DNA of 64,000 bases from Paraburkholderia bryophila. GTDB taxonomy: Bacteria > Pseudomonadota > Gammaproteobacteria > Burkholderiales > Burkholderiaceae. The stretch covers positions 620,001 through 684,000 of the forward strand of contig NZ_QLTK01000002.1 of the NCBI RefSeq assembly GCF_003269035.1, read 5' to 3'. This document shows, in pieces, positions 50,301 to 58,305 of the stretch (within the stretch, counting starts at the first letter, position 1; each line of letters opens with the position of its first letter). The translations under genes and the position numbers were made by a program. Below the pieces are notes generated by a model. That model was not told where the DNA came from and made no database searches. It saw only the letters and a list, made by a program, of their open reading frames with translations.

Positions 50301-50884
50301 AAGTCCATTCGATGCAGGAAGAACTAGATTCACTGACTGAAAAGTTGGTGGGTGCTATGAAGACGGACCCACCAACGTATAGCGCTGGTGAATTAGACGA
50401 GCTGGAAGCAGAGCGCCTTCGAGTAGGCGAGGAACTTGCTGGTTGGAAGGTAAATGAGGAGCTCCTATATACGATATATGAGAAAGTAAAATCGGGTGAA
50501 GAAACCCGGCGATGGATTGTGCAAAAACCGGAAATTATTACTCGACAACTAAAAAGAGTGCAGTCGCCATCCAACCTCACTTCCTATACATTACTGCGAT
50601 TGGATGAATGCGTTGCATATCCGACTCTTGATAATCCAGTTATTCGAGCACGATTTGATATTCTTCGGCGTACGCTGCTTGCACTCGGCGGCCGGGCCAG
50701 TGAGGCGTTTTCAATGCAAACTTGCGTCGCGCCGGCCGCAGAGTGCGCTGGGCTGATTCGCACGCTGGTGGAGGCGAACTCGCTTACCATTGAGTCGTTG
50801 GATGCAATTATAAATGGAGCGTTGCCGGAAAGTGCAATGCCGGTACGCCTTGGTCTTGTCGGTAAGGGCGATAGCCATGAATAA
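47390..50884 (+). CDS. gmtZ: Large recombinase-like protein, second gene of the mobile trio (GmtZ-like)
   Basis: An 1164-aa protein, unusually long for an integrase. The middle shows tyrosine-recombinase signatures: YTGLRHNHIQWL near residue 625 (Arg I), H797-S-S-R800 (ITPHSSRIS) and tandem Tyr at 830-831 in SVFYYTK. Next come cysteines arranged CPFGNVC and CGLC (about 931-958), probably a zinc site, then a coiled-coil-like segment near 970-1050. The first 550 residues are unrecognised. It starts inside the stop of the previous gene. Confidence 0.7.
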   Translation: MINPYRQEPVFLQHGKRLHRNVRRALYEAADTLLDKYQLNDIDLAEVTTKAYPMGGFPKFILYKTLAREDVRFGVEYVQNAFDIAMGGTFDVTPEQFYKFTLAPSEGEFAYKRTYAARMKKGACLFLLSLHRQKCIVLPFSFDWPSIGEEGRRLEIGSELCSSLLSFIRTLNSQSDELPHPAFASISNGRKGREYFLSYGTKLLLATGWHRPQDANVEELMELKEKGEHAGNFGVFTAPPYRMLIDVLGKRFGSDFGISVSDWSDKLSDRRQKMVPVEGNVAKKSKGAQYSKIKKSSAFSNVPKRSRPRPLRSAVDPKILERFCGRDDIDVIEEALRMQPIANASLEILEKTTTLPGLNCNIKEFSKTWVILERVFLEKIRTESTGELRRAIGWLNIYLFWYLPYWFERHPEAKFEFPDEPKKLAASVFISRLLSVAESMPLTFFELMDTMRDNREWVNNSYYGTLIQLERFFEFLENNADRLPGCAGFKQPLPREDFPPTSRYANSNKPPIPSILFGTLLSYTEAIQAHLYVILERLLSGELNGAVLRRCIRRRTILDTFELAELFGISIPVLFVNGKAIPLRFIPDCLALSNFRVKVGGKADYCLLPQPHALNQIIVALYTGLRHNHIQWLDVDTFDRLVNVSHGDFTLLYVNTDKTMAGAWTPHVNIEVIEVLRAQRSWRKLIDEPGFNDGIFYNNNQNTKWEKIVPLFSSYRDGRPHNDSRYETVWKSLMAGLHGMLPELGVNGLVKLCELVPPNVGFNNPNIKERRLSYGQFCDDNRATVCELGLATNITPHSSRISVVSQNVQFLPAELIGKAITGQKRTSVFYYTKIEPSFLEDARVHQAMALRKKGFSSGPLGVEGHQRPGSPNFIDAGAVNSRLAESLRENLEETLISYGCMSLTINENGKNGLDVLRETNAANAVENKTEICPFGNVCPPDVIKRWRGIGRCGLCEYAVRSIDHAPAVSAKVHSMQEELDSLTEKLVGAMKTDPPTYSAGELDELEAERLRVGEELAGWKVNEELLYTIYEKVKSGEETRRWIVQKPEIITRQLKRVQSPSNLTSYTLLRLDECVAYPTLDNPVIRARFDILRRTLLALGGRASEAFSMQTCVAPAAECAGLIRTLVEANSLTIESLDAIINGALPESAMPVRLGLVGKGDSHE

Positions 50885-51542
50885 TAATATAAACACCTTT
50901 AAAAAGTTTCAAGATGACAATCAGGATGCCAGGGCGAAAATAATTCAAAATTATCTCCATCTCGCAAAAAAAAGAAAACTTGGATTTCCTCATGTGACGG
51001 CCCTGGCAGAGGCACTAGCAGAGCATCTCTCAATCGCGGAGGGAAAGCCCTGCAGCAAATCAACATTGCTGAGAAATCAAAAATACAAGGTAAAGTTGGT
51101 GGGGTTTATGGCGGTAGCTAATATCACGAACCATAAAAATGGAAAAGGTGACGGATTCTCCGGGAGGCCTGAAGTCGAGAATTTCAAAGAGCGGTTAGAA
51201 ATTACCAATCTTCGGCGTGAAAACGAGCGACTGAAAATTCTGTATCAGGAGACTGAACGGAGGAAAGAAGAGGAACGCAATCGAGAAAGTGAAGTCTTGT
51301 TGACGGGCGGTGATGCGGAACGCCGGTCCATCGAGGAGTTGCAGAATCGGCACGCGCTGACGTGTCAGGCGCTCCATGCATTGTTGACGTATATCGAAGA
51401 CTTCGTTTTAGTCGATGCTGATGGCGAGAGATTTATAGACCGGGCGAAATTGCGAAACAACGTAATAGTTGAGCACCGTTTGGCGTCGCCATTTTTTGAT
51501 TGGCTTCGGGCTCACCGGGGCATTCTGGGTGGCAAAAGCTAG
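50877..51542 (+). CDS. gmtX: Third gene of the mobile trio, coiled-coil helper (GmtX-like)
   Basis: A 221-aa protein that overlaps the previous gene by 8 bp. The N-terminal half holds a helical LAKKRKLGFPHVTALAEALA segment resembling a DNA-binding helix pair, and the middle (about 105-160) is a charged coiled coil (ERLKILYQETERRKEEERN). Such short coiled-coil partners also accompany paired recombinases of Tn554 (TnpC). Its role in insertion is inferred from context. Confidence 0.6.
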   Translation: MNNNINTFKKFQDDNQDARAKIIQNYLHLAKKRKLGFPHVTALAEALAEHLSIAEGKPCSKSTLLRNQKYKVKLVGFMAVANITNHKNGKGDGFSGRPEVENFKERLEITNLRRENERLKILYQETERRKEEERNRESEVLLTGGDAERRSIEELQNRHALTCQALHALLTYIEDFVLVDADGERFIDRAKLRNNVIVEHRLASPFFDWLRAHRGILGGKS

Positions 51543-51604
51543 GTGTGCGCCCAGACGAAGGCGTGGAATGTCAACGCGTGACCAGGTAGCATTCCCCTAG
51601 AGAG

Positions 51605-51621
51605 GCTCGTCTTTGACGAGC
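51605..51621. other. Perfect hairpin after the recombinase trio
   Basis: GCTCGTC-TTT-GACGAGC lies 62 bp after the trio and before the convergent ImmA/IrrE gene. No U tract follows directly, so termination is uncertain. Confidence 0.4.
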
Positions 51622-51708
51622 TGGTCCGACCCGCCCGATGACCGGTAGAAGGCGGATACTGGGAAGAGGGCCTAGGTCGCGCGGTCGGGTCTTCTTTTGT
51701 TGCCTGCC

Positions 51709-52542
51709 TTAACGAGACCGCCTGCCAAAGCTCGGGTTATCTTGATAACGCCCTTCGGACCTGCGCTCGAAGGGTGACTCAAACATCTCGGTATCGCTGA
51801 GATACAGCATCACCAGAATTTCTCCCGGGCGACTTGGCATCGCGTTTTCGTGCACTTCGAAGCTCTCCGCGTCATCGTTTGAGAACCACGCTGCTGCTTC
51901 CTGCTTTCCGGAACACTGCTTTGACTCGACACCATTCACGATGTCGTAGGCAAAGCTGTCTTCGTGAAGCGTTTGTACAAGCCGCCACCGTCTCGGAACA
52001 TGAGGGGCAAACGCGCGCCAGCGAATTCCGCGTCCGTCATAGCAGGCGACGATTATAGGCAAGGAGTCGACTTCAGCCATGCGGATGATGGCAGCTGCGA
52101 CGCTGACTTCGAATGCCTGGGCAACCTCCCCGATGTGCTTGAAGGTTGGAATCTTCGTTCCCGACCGGATGGCAGGGTCGAACAGATAGCGCGGCATCAG
52201 CAAGTGGGCTGCGTAGCTATCAGCTTCCTTCTCTAGCGTCGCGTCCGACGCCAGGTTTGCGCTTTGGTCATCGACGCGGCAGCGGAACGACTTCCCGCGG
52301 TGCATAATCCAATGCCCGAGTTCATGTGACGCGGAAAATCTCTCTCGCCCGCGGTTCCCTGACGGCCGGATGGTTGCGATTGCCTGGTTGTTGACTCCTA
52401 CGAGTGTTGCCTCACAGCCGTCAAGCTGTTCATATCGAACGTCCATTCCGGCGTCGCACGCGATGGCTTCAACGTCAAGCTCCGACGGGGACGAGATGCC
52501 AAACTCGGCGATAAGTGCCTCGGCGCGCTGGCCGGGGGTCAT
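51709..52542 (-). CDS. ImmA/IrrE family metallo-endopeptidase
   Basis: A 277-aa M78-type zinc protease. The site is H73-E-L-G-H77 in FSASHELGHWIMH, with the third ligand in TLEKEADSYAAHLLMP. ImmA/IrrE proteases cut repressors or regulators after DNA damage or phage signals and are common in mobile elements. Here it is the last gene of a three-gene operon behind a sigma-like protein, which could be its substrate or partner. It overlaps the upstream gene by 4 bp. The last 90 residues are unrecognised. Confidence 0.88.
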   Translation of the reverse strand: MTPGQRAEALIAEFGISSPSELDVEAIACDAGMDVRYEQLDGCEATLVGVNNQAIATIRPSGNRGRERFSASHELGHWIMHRGKSFRCRVDDQSANLASDATLEKEADSYAAHLLMPRYLFDPAIRSGTKIPTFKHIGEVAQAFEVSVAAAIIRMAEVDSLPIIVACYDGRGIRWRAFAPHVPRRWRLVQTLHEDSFAYDIVNGVESKQCSGKQEAAAWFSNDDAESFEVHENAMPSRPGEILVMLYLSDTEMFESPFERRSEGRYQDNPSFGRRSR

Positions 52543-52928
52543 TTGTTACCTCCTTGTCCATCTTGGAGCTGCTTGAGCTGGGCGTAAAGCCGTCGAGTGT
52601 CGGCTTCCGACATCTCGCTGAGCTGGCGAGCGGCGAGGGTGACTTGACCATCGTTCGCTGCGTCGCGTATATAGGCCTTCATTTCATCTAGCGACGCCGA
52701 CGACTGTGCGGCTACAGGCTCATCTTGTTTCTGAAGACGTGCTTTTGCTGCGGCCAATCGTTTGCGCCCGGCATCCTGATTCGCGGCCGCAATACGGTTG
52801 GCTGCTCTCTGTTTCACCGCGTCTATATCCTGGCCTTCGAGGATTTCCTCGTCGGGCATCGACATCAGCTCGTACGTGTACGACTCGAGAAAGCTCGACG
52901 AGAACTGGGGCTTGCGCGATGCGCTCAT
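52539..52928 (-). CDS. Hypothetical protein, middle gene of the sigma-like/ImmA operon
   Basis: A 129-aa acidic helical protein: FLESYTYELMSMPDEEILEG near the start, an Ala-rich helix with NRIAAANQDAGRKRLAAAKA, and a C-terminal helix pair. It overlaps both neighbours by 4 bp, so the three products are probably made together. It could act as an anti-sigma-like or adaptor protein; this is a guess from position. Confidence 0.6.
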   Translation of the reverse strand: MSASRKPQFSSSFLESYTYELMSMPDEEILEGQDIDAVKQRAANRIAAANQDAGRKRLAAAKARLQKQDEPVAAQSSASLDEMKAYIRDAANDGQVTLAARQLSEMSEADTRRLYAQLKQLQDGQGGNK

Positions 52929-53515
52929 CCGTTCCTCCTTTCGTCTTCCATCGTTTCAAGCTTCCGGATTAGCCGCTTACGGGCGGCCTCGTATTGATTC
53001 TTGTCCATTTGAAGTGCTCCGGCAGCTTCTTTGCCGCGTCTACCCGCAGCCCATTCCCATGCGACCAGTGCTGCCTCCACATCATCTGCGAGCAGCATCT
53101 CCACCCGGGCCGCTTGCTCGGCATCGGATGTCGCGACCTCGGGGCTGAGAGTCTGAACCGGCTCGACGTTACGGACGAGCAGTTCGGTCGCATCCATGAC
53201 GTCACTGCTCTCGACAACAGCGTTTGCGTCGATTGGACCGTTCGCTTCACGCTTCCGAGCGTTACTGGCCATGCTGTCCAGCACGGATGCAATAGCCGGA
53301 ACGGCCGTGTATCCGCGGTGCCAGACTCGCTCCCCGCCGAGGAGCTTTGCGCAAGCTTCCTGCAGCAGGTCCTCATGCGATGCGGCACCCATCCCGGCGT
53401 ACGCTCGTTTGGCAATCCGTTCGACGCGGACCCAATCGGCCGGCGACATATTCTCCAGTTCCTGCTTGACCTCCGCCGGACTCAGGCGGTCGTCACTGTC
53501 GAGGGCTTCTCTCAT
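52925..53515 (-). CDS. Sigma-70-like protein, first gene of the operon
   Basis: A 196-aa protein. Residues 28-100 recall sigma region 2 (ASHEDLLQEACAKLLGGERV, a common sigma-70 D-L-x-Q-E pattern), and the C-terminal part (WEWAAGRRGKEAAGALQMDK) recalls region 4, a helix-turn-helix. The match is partial, so it may be a diverged sigma factor or a phage-type regulator. It is divergent from the E2-E1-JAB operon, with 162 bp between them. Confidence 0.6.
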   Translation of the reverse strand: MREALDSDDRLSPAEVKQELENMSPADWVRVERIAKRAYAGMGAASHEDLLQEACAKLLGGERVWHRGYTAVPAIASVLDSMASNARKREANGPIDANAVVESSDVMDATELLVRNVEPVQTLSPEVATSDAEQAARVEMLLADDVEAALVAWEWAAGRRGKEAAGALQMDKNQYEAARKRLIRKLETMEDERRNG

Positions 53516-53677
53516 AGCTCCCGAACTCCCGTTATTAGTAAAGACTCTCCGGGCGCGCTCTACGGACGCCGCGAAAAAATTTTTGTTGTGACGTCCGTGC
53601 CGCCTCTCTGAAGAGTCTTACTGAGTATGGGCGAAGCATTTGGCGCTTCGCCGCTCCCGATGAGCGAGGACAATCCG

Positions 53678-54619
53678 ATGATAGTAGAACGCAAGACGCG
53701 CGACATCAATCGTTACCTGTCGCATCTCCCCGAAGGCAAAAAATACTACCTCGGCGTGCGCGTGCGCCCCGAGCATGTTCGCCGTCTGGCGACTCTGGGC
53801 TTTTCGAGCCCGCTGGTCGTCGGCGAACGCCTGCTGCCGCCGGCGCGCGGCGCGGCGAGCCGTCGAAACGCCAATGGCTTCGACATTGTTCATCGCGACC
53901 AGCCGAAAGAGACTGCGTACCGCCAGATTAGTTGGACTTATACGCAGCGGCACGGCGACCGTGAGGTCGAGGTGACCGAGGTCAAGGATGTTCGGTACTA
54001 CCGCTATCCGCGCACGAAGGTTCTGCCGTACTCCATCGAGGTCGTTGTCTCGGCTGACCCCGGCGGCGCGCACTGCATGGTGGCCGGTCCGTTCGAACGT
54101 ACGGATGCGCAGACCGCCGCTGCGACGAACACGGCGAACATGCTCGTCGAGCAGTTCGGCTCGTTTGAGGTGCTCGATACGTCGATGAGCCCGTCGGTGG
54201 ATGTGCGGATGCGCCGCCTCAATTGGAAGCTCTTGCCGTCTGGCAAGAACCCGTGGAAGTCGGCGTGGCCGTCGCTCGAGACCGTCATCGAAAAGAGCCG
54301 CGGCAAGAGCCGCGAAGTGGTCGCGGCGCGCTTCAATGAAGTTGGCAAATACGCCCCGGAATTTATCGCCGTCGGTTTGGGGGGATTCGACGACTACGTC
54401 GTATTCGGGTTCCCGCGCACGGGTATCTGCATCCTGGAAAGCCGGTTCACCAACAACGCCACTTACGTGCTCGCTCATGCGAACTGGGAAATCGTCTCGC
54501 AGATGACGAAAGCGCAAATTCTGTCTGCCTCGGCGCACGACGCGCGATTGATTCACGACCGCAAGTGGTTCGACGCCTTGGCGGAAATTCTGGCTCGCCC
54601 CGCTGCAAGCGCTGCGTAA
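53678..54619 (+). CDS. Unknown protein, first gene of the ubiquitin-like conjugation operon
   Basis: A protein of about 313 aa with no domain I recognise. It mixes beta strands and helices (PYSIEVVVSADPGGAHCMVA, FVTNNATY-like end segment) and shows no signal peptide. It lies 249 bp before the MBL gene on the same strand, with its own AT-rich gap. ATGs at 53627 and 53660 are alternatives; GAGGAC fits 53678 best. It could be the protein that is conjugated, the sensor or a toxin. Confidence 0.6.
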   Translation: MIVERKTRDINRYLSHLPEGKKYYLGVRVRPEHVRRLATLGFSSPLVVGERLLPPARGAASRRNANGFDIVHRDQPKETAYRQISWTYTQRHGDREVEVTEVKDVRYYRYPRTKVLPYSIEVVVSADPGGAHCMVAGPFERTDAQTAAATNTANMLVEQFGSFEVLDTSMSPSVDVRMRRLNWKLLPSGKNPWKSAWPSLETVIEKSRGKSREVVAARFNEVGKYAPEFIAVGLGGFDDYVVFGFPRTGICILESRFTNNATYVLAHANWEIVSQMTKAQILSASAHDARLIHDRKWFDALAEILARPAASAA

Positions 54620-54868
54620 TTGAATGCGTGCGCCGCTCGCGCCGGGACTGTCTGGAAACGGTCGAATTGACCGAAGCAGGTGGCGCGCATGGCAATATTT
54701 CTTTCAAATGATAGAAATATTGCGATGAAGCACAAGATGTTGTGTTTGAAATAGTAAATTATCGATATGTTGTGGTATTTGGTAATATGATTTGAACATG
54801 TTAGGCGGTAAAAGTTGCCGTCAATTGGTTGGCGGCGTTTTCGCGCACTTCTTTGAGGGATGTCACCC
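54620..54868. promoter_or_regulatory. AT-rich gap, possible promoter of the MBL/E2-E1-JAB genes
   Basis: The stretch 54700-54800 is very AT-rich and holds TATGTTG- and TAATATGATT-like boxes about 80 bp before the MBL gene. A separate promoter for the downstream genes is plausible. No gene is seen. Confidence 0.35.
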
Positions 54869-56026
54869 ATGGCAACGCCAGAAATCACCTTTTTCCCCGT
54901 GGGCAATGGGGACATGACGCTCATCAAATTATCCAGTGGCCGGACGATTCTTATCGACATCAACATCCGGCAACCAGGCGACGGCGTGCGCGACGTACTT
55001 AAGGATTTGCGCGAGAAACTGGCCGTTGACGAGGAAGGACGCCCGTACGTGGACGTGATGGTGCTGAGCCATCCGGACCAGGACCACTGCCGCGGCCTGC
55101 GCGAGCACTTTTACCTTGGCCCGCTGATGAACTACCCGACGAGAGGCGAGCCGTCAAAAATCGTTATTCGAGAGATGTGGTCTTCTCCGCTGGTGTTCCG
55201 CCGCGCCTCGAAGTACCACACCCTGAGCGATGACGCGCGCGCTTGGAATGCAGAAGCAAAGCGTCGTGTTGCACTGTTCCGCGAAGAGGGTGAGTTGGAG
55301 GATGGCGACCGCATCTTGATTATGGGCGAGGACACGGACGGCAAGACCGACGATATTCTCGACATCGTCGTGAAGACCGACGAGCGCATCACTACCGTGG
55401 CCGGCAAGGAGCAGGATAACTTCAGCGCGTTGCTCCTGGCGCCGATGCCTGCTGACGACGAGCACGATGCCGATGAACTCTCGAAGAACGAGTCGAGCAT
55501 CATCATCAACTATTCCATCGGCACGGGAGCGGTCGCGGACGCCGTGAAATTCCTGTCGGGCGGCGATGCAGAGGTGTACATCTGGGAGAAGCAGTGGAAA
55601 CGCCACAAGGATGACACGACGGCGCTCGAGTACGACTTGCTGTCGACGCCTCACCATTGCTCGTGGCACACGCTCTCGTGGCACAGCTGGAGCAAGAAAA
55701 AGGAAGAGGCTGAAGTGTCTTCCGACGCGCGCAAAGCGCTGTCGCAGACGCGCGCGGGCGCTTACATCGTCGCCAGTAGCAATCTGATTCTCAACGACGA
55801 CAATGACCCTCCTTGCATCCGCGCAAAGCGTGAGTACGAAGCTATCGCGAAAGAGGCTTCGGGCAAGTTTGTGAACACCTCCGCCCATCCCAACGAGAAG
55901 AATCCCGAGCCGATGGTGTTCGAAGTCACGTCGGGTGGCGTCAAGGCGAAATGGAAGGTTGCGGCGACCCCTGCAGCGGCTGGTGCCGCCGCAGCGTTCG
56001 GCTCGAAGCCCTTGTCGCACGGCTAA
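54869..56026 (+). CDS. MBL-fold metallohydrolase (ComEC-like) of the conjugation operon
   Basis: A 385-aa protein. The metallo-beta-lactamase motif is LSHPDQDHCRGL (H68, D70, D72, H73), preceded by the typical ILIDINIR strand; a further ligand His is likely in LLSTPHHCSWH. Soluble ComEC/Rec2-like MBL proteins are hydrolases or nucleases. The C-terminus is a flexible Ala/Gly/Pro tail ending SKPLSHG, which recalls a substrate tail for an E1. It ends 13 bp before the E2-E1-JAB gene. ATG 54869 has GAGGG eight bases upstream. Confidence 0.8.
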   Translation: MATPEITFFPVGNGDMTLIKLSSGRTILIDINIRQPGDGVRDVLKDLREKLAVDEEGRPYVDVMVLSHPDQDHCRGLREHFYLGPLMNYPTRGEPSKIVIREMWSSPLVFRRASKYHTLSDDARAWNAEAKRRVALFREEGELEDGDRILIMGEDTDGKTDDILDIVVKTDERITTVAGKEQDNFSALLLAPMPADDEHDADELSKNESSIIINYSIGTGAVADAVKFLSGGDAEVYIWEKQWKRHKDDTTALEYDLLSTPHHCSWHTLSWHSWSKKKEEAEVSSDARKALSQTRAGAYIVASSNLILNDDNDPPCIRAKREYEAIAKEASGKFVNTSAHPNEKNPEPMVFEVTSGGVKAKWKVAATPAAAGAAAAFGSKPLSHG

Positions 56027-56039
56027 GACTGAGGTCGCC

Positions 56040-58268
56040 ATGAACGCTCTGCTGCAGGGTGCAATCCAGCTGCTCGAGGCGCATCCTGCGGTCGAGTCGG
56101 TAAAGGTCGAAGAAACGTCTGGCGGTGGCGCAAACGTCTACGCGACGTTTCTCGTTGACCTGCCGTCGCGCTGGGCCGCCGCGGGCGCAAGTCCGAATGG
56201 TGTTCGAGCGCGAGAGGAAGTGCTCGTCGAGTTTCCGTCCGATTTCCCGGATATCGCACCGCGATTCACGTTGCGTGAGGATTTTCCGGACGCGTTGCCG
56301 CATATCTATCTGCACAAGCGCGGAGGTCGGGTGCCCCCGTGCATTACGTTCGGCGACAAGCTTGATGTAATGCATTCAGATGGGTTCTTTCGCCTTGTCG
56401 ACCAGATGTCGGATTGGCTCAACAAAGCTGCGGTCGATGAGCTGGCCATCAATGAAAAGGGCTGGGAACCGAGCCGAAGGGAAGTCGGCTTCAACTTTGT
56501 CGAAATGGACCCAGCAGAACATTTCGTCAAGCCACCGTTTGGCGGGTGGCGCTTGTTCATATGCATGACGTGCTGGAGCAAAGACGGCCGCTGGTCGATA
56601 GCGCGTGACCCTCAGCTTAAGTCTCCGGTAGGTGACCCGGGCTTCATGCATGAGTGGCTGAAGACGCTCGGGATGAACGAAAGGGCATTCTGCGGGCGTG
56701 TACCTTTGGTTTTCTGCTGGCCGCAATCCGTTCCTGGTGAGCAGCCCGCTGTTCATGAGCGATACAAGGCCGATACGGTCACGACGTTCGCGGAGCTTGC
56801 CGAGCAGGCGGCCGAGTGGGGTTGTCGAGTTGCACTGGACGATTTTGTGAGCAACTTCAACCGTGTGCTTGCAACGTCGAAATACAAGGCTGATGTGCTC
56901 TTGTATTTTGCGTTTCCGGTGCGCAGGCCCACGAACATTATCGGCACCCAGAGTCAGTTTGAAATGGTGGCCTACAAGATGCAACTATCACTGCCGACGA
57001 AACTGTCGGTGGACGACACGGCAGCGGTTGGCGCCGTTGCCTTCTCGTCCCCCATCTCTTCGAAACTGCTGAGACGGACGTCGGCGCTGCAGGAGCAATC
57101 GAAGGAATTGAAACTGACATTTGCAGGGTGCGGGAGCCTCGGGTCGAAGGTTGCCATGCATGTCGCGCGCGCGGGAGGCAGGGCAGCGCTGCTAATAGAC
57201 GAGAAGCTCGTTGTCGCGCATAACGTAGCCCGCCATGCACTCTTGCCTGATGACGTGAGCAACTTGCAGGGAAAAGCAGAAAGGTTGGCGCAAATCATGG
57301 GGAGCTTTGGCTCAAAGCGCCCGAAATTCGTCGCATCTGATGTTCGCGGCCTAGACTTCAATGAGGCCAAATACAGAGACTTCTTTCGCGGCGAGCAATC
57401 GGTGGTAGTACACACGACGGGCTCGCCTGCGGTGCGCGACTTCTTCGCAAGAGCGAAGTTTGAAGCCCGTGTTGTTGAAGGTGCACTTGTCCATCATGGC
57501 AAAGCAGCATTCATAACCGTGGAAGGACAAGGCAGAAATCCCTCGACTATCGACCTGCTGCATCACTCATACGAGCAGCTTCGCTTGCTGGGGCTTCTGC
57601 GCGATGCGGGTGTAACCGCAGCGGCGAATATTCTCGAAATCGGTATCGGGTGCCACTCGGTCACTATCGCGATGTCGGACGCTCGAGTCTCACTCGTCGC
57701 AGCTGGAATCGGCCAGAGATTGCATCAATACGATGAGGTCGGTTTGCCCGAGACCGGTATATCGTCCGTCGCCTCTGTCGGCGACGATGGAATGTCTATC
57801 GCTTGGTCGCATGATGAAGTTGGTGCGACGCATGTGGCGGAGGTATTTGACGGGAAGACGTGGACGGTTCGCGTGCTCGATAGGGCGCATAAGAAAATTG
57901 TTGCGGATGTTGCTGAGCATCCCGCGGTTGAAACTGGCGGCATCATCGTGGGAAACGTCTCCGCGCTCACGAGAGAGATATTCATCACTGACGTCCTTCC
58001 CGCTTCGCCTGACAGCACGCGCGCGCCTGAGCGGTTCGTGCTCGGGGTCGAAGGAACTATGGATGCGATTCGTGACTACGAAGCGCTCGGTGGGCACACG
58101 CTGTGGTGCTTGGGGACATGGCATAGCCATTTGGCGGTGAGTGGTCCGTCGCAGATTGACAGGGATACAGCGCAATCGCTCGACGGCCAAATACGTCACG
58201 CGGCAGTGCTGCTAATTCGTCATCCGGAAGGATATGCTGCGCTGGTCCGCGATGGTTCGCCGGCCTGA
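56040..58268 (+). CDS. E2-E1-JAB triple-fusion ubiquitin-like conjugation enzyme
   Basis: A 742-aa protein joining three activities. Residues 1-135 are an E2-like (UBC) domain with candidate catalytic C101 in VPPCITFG and a following WLNKA helix. About 350-600 is a ThiF/E1 domain: GCGSLGSK nucleotide loop (363-370), N395 and R398 in HNVARHAL, and candidate thioester C538 in GIGCHSVT. About 615-742 is a JAB/JAMM isopeptidase: E631, H695-S-H697, S704 and D707, a full zinc site. Cap2 (E2-E1) and Cap3 (JAB) of CBASS are separate proteins; no nucleotide cyclase is seen here. Confidence 0.9.
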   Translation: MNALLQGAIQLLEAHPAVESVKVEETSGGGANVYATFLVDLPSRWAAAGASPNGVRAREEVLVEFPSDFPDIAPRFTLREDFPDALPHIYLHKRGGRVPPCITFGDKLDVMHSDGFFRLVDQMSDWLNKAAVDELAINEKGWEPSRREVGFNFVEMDPAEHFVKPPFGGWRLFICMTCWSKDGRWSIARDPQLKSPVGDPGFMHEWLKTLGMNERAFCGRVPLVFCWPQSVPGEQPAVHERYKADTVTTFAELAEQAAEWGCRVALDDFVSNFNRVLATSKYKADVLLYFAFPVRRPTNIIGTQSQFEMVAYKMQLSLPTKLSVDDTAAVGAVAFSSPISSKLLRRTSALQEQSKELKLTFAGCGSLGSKVAMHVARAGGRAALLIDEKLVVAHNVARHALLPDDVSNLQGKAERLAQIMGSFGSKRPKFVASDVRGLDFNEAKYRDFFRGEQSVVVHTTGSPAVRDFFARAKFEARVVEGALVHHGKAAFITVEGQGRNPSTIDLLHHSYEQLRLLGLLRDAGVTAAANILEIGIGCHSVTIAMSDARVSLVAAGIGQRLHQYDEVGLPETGISSVASVGDDGMSIAWSHDEVGATHVAEVFDGKTWTVRVLDRAHKKIVADVAEHPAVETGGIIVGNVSALTREIFITDVLPASPDSTRAPERFVLGVEGTMDAIRDYEALGGHTLWCLGTWHSHLAVSGPSQIDRDTAQSLDGQIRHAAVLLIRHPEGYAALVRDGSPA

Positions 58269-58305
58269 ATCCGGTTGGCTTCAACACTCGACATACGGGG
58301 AAAAC

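Noticed and set aside
56040..58268. Reading the E2-E1-JAB gene as a CBASS type II Cap2/Cap3 pair
   Set aside because: The three domains are in one protein and no CD-NTase or nucleotide-sensing effector is encoded nearby, so a standard CBASS call is not supported.
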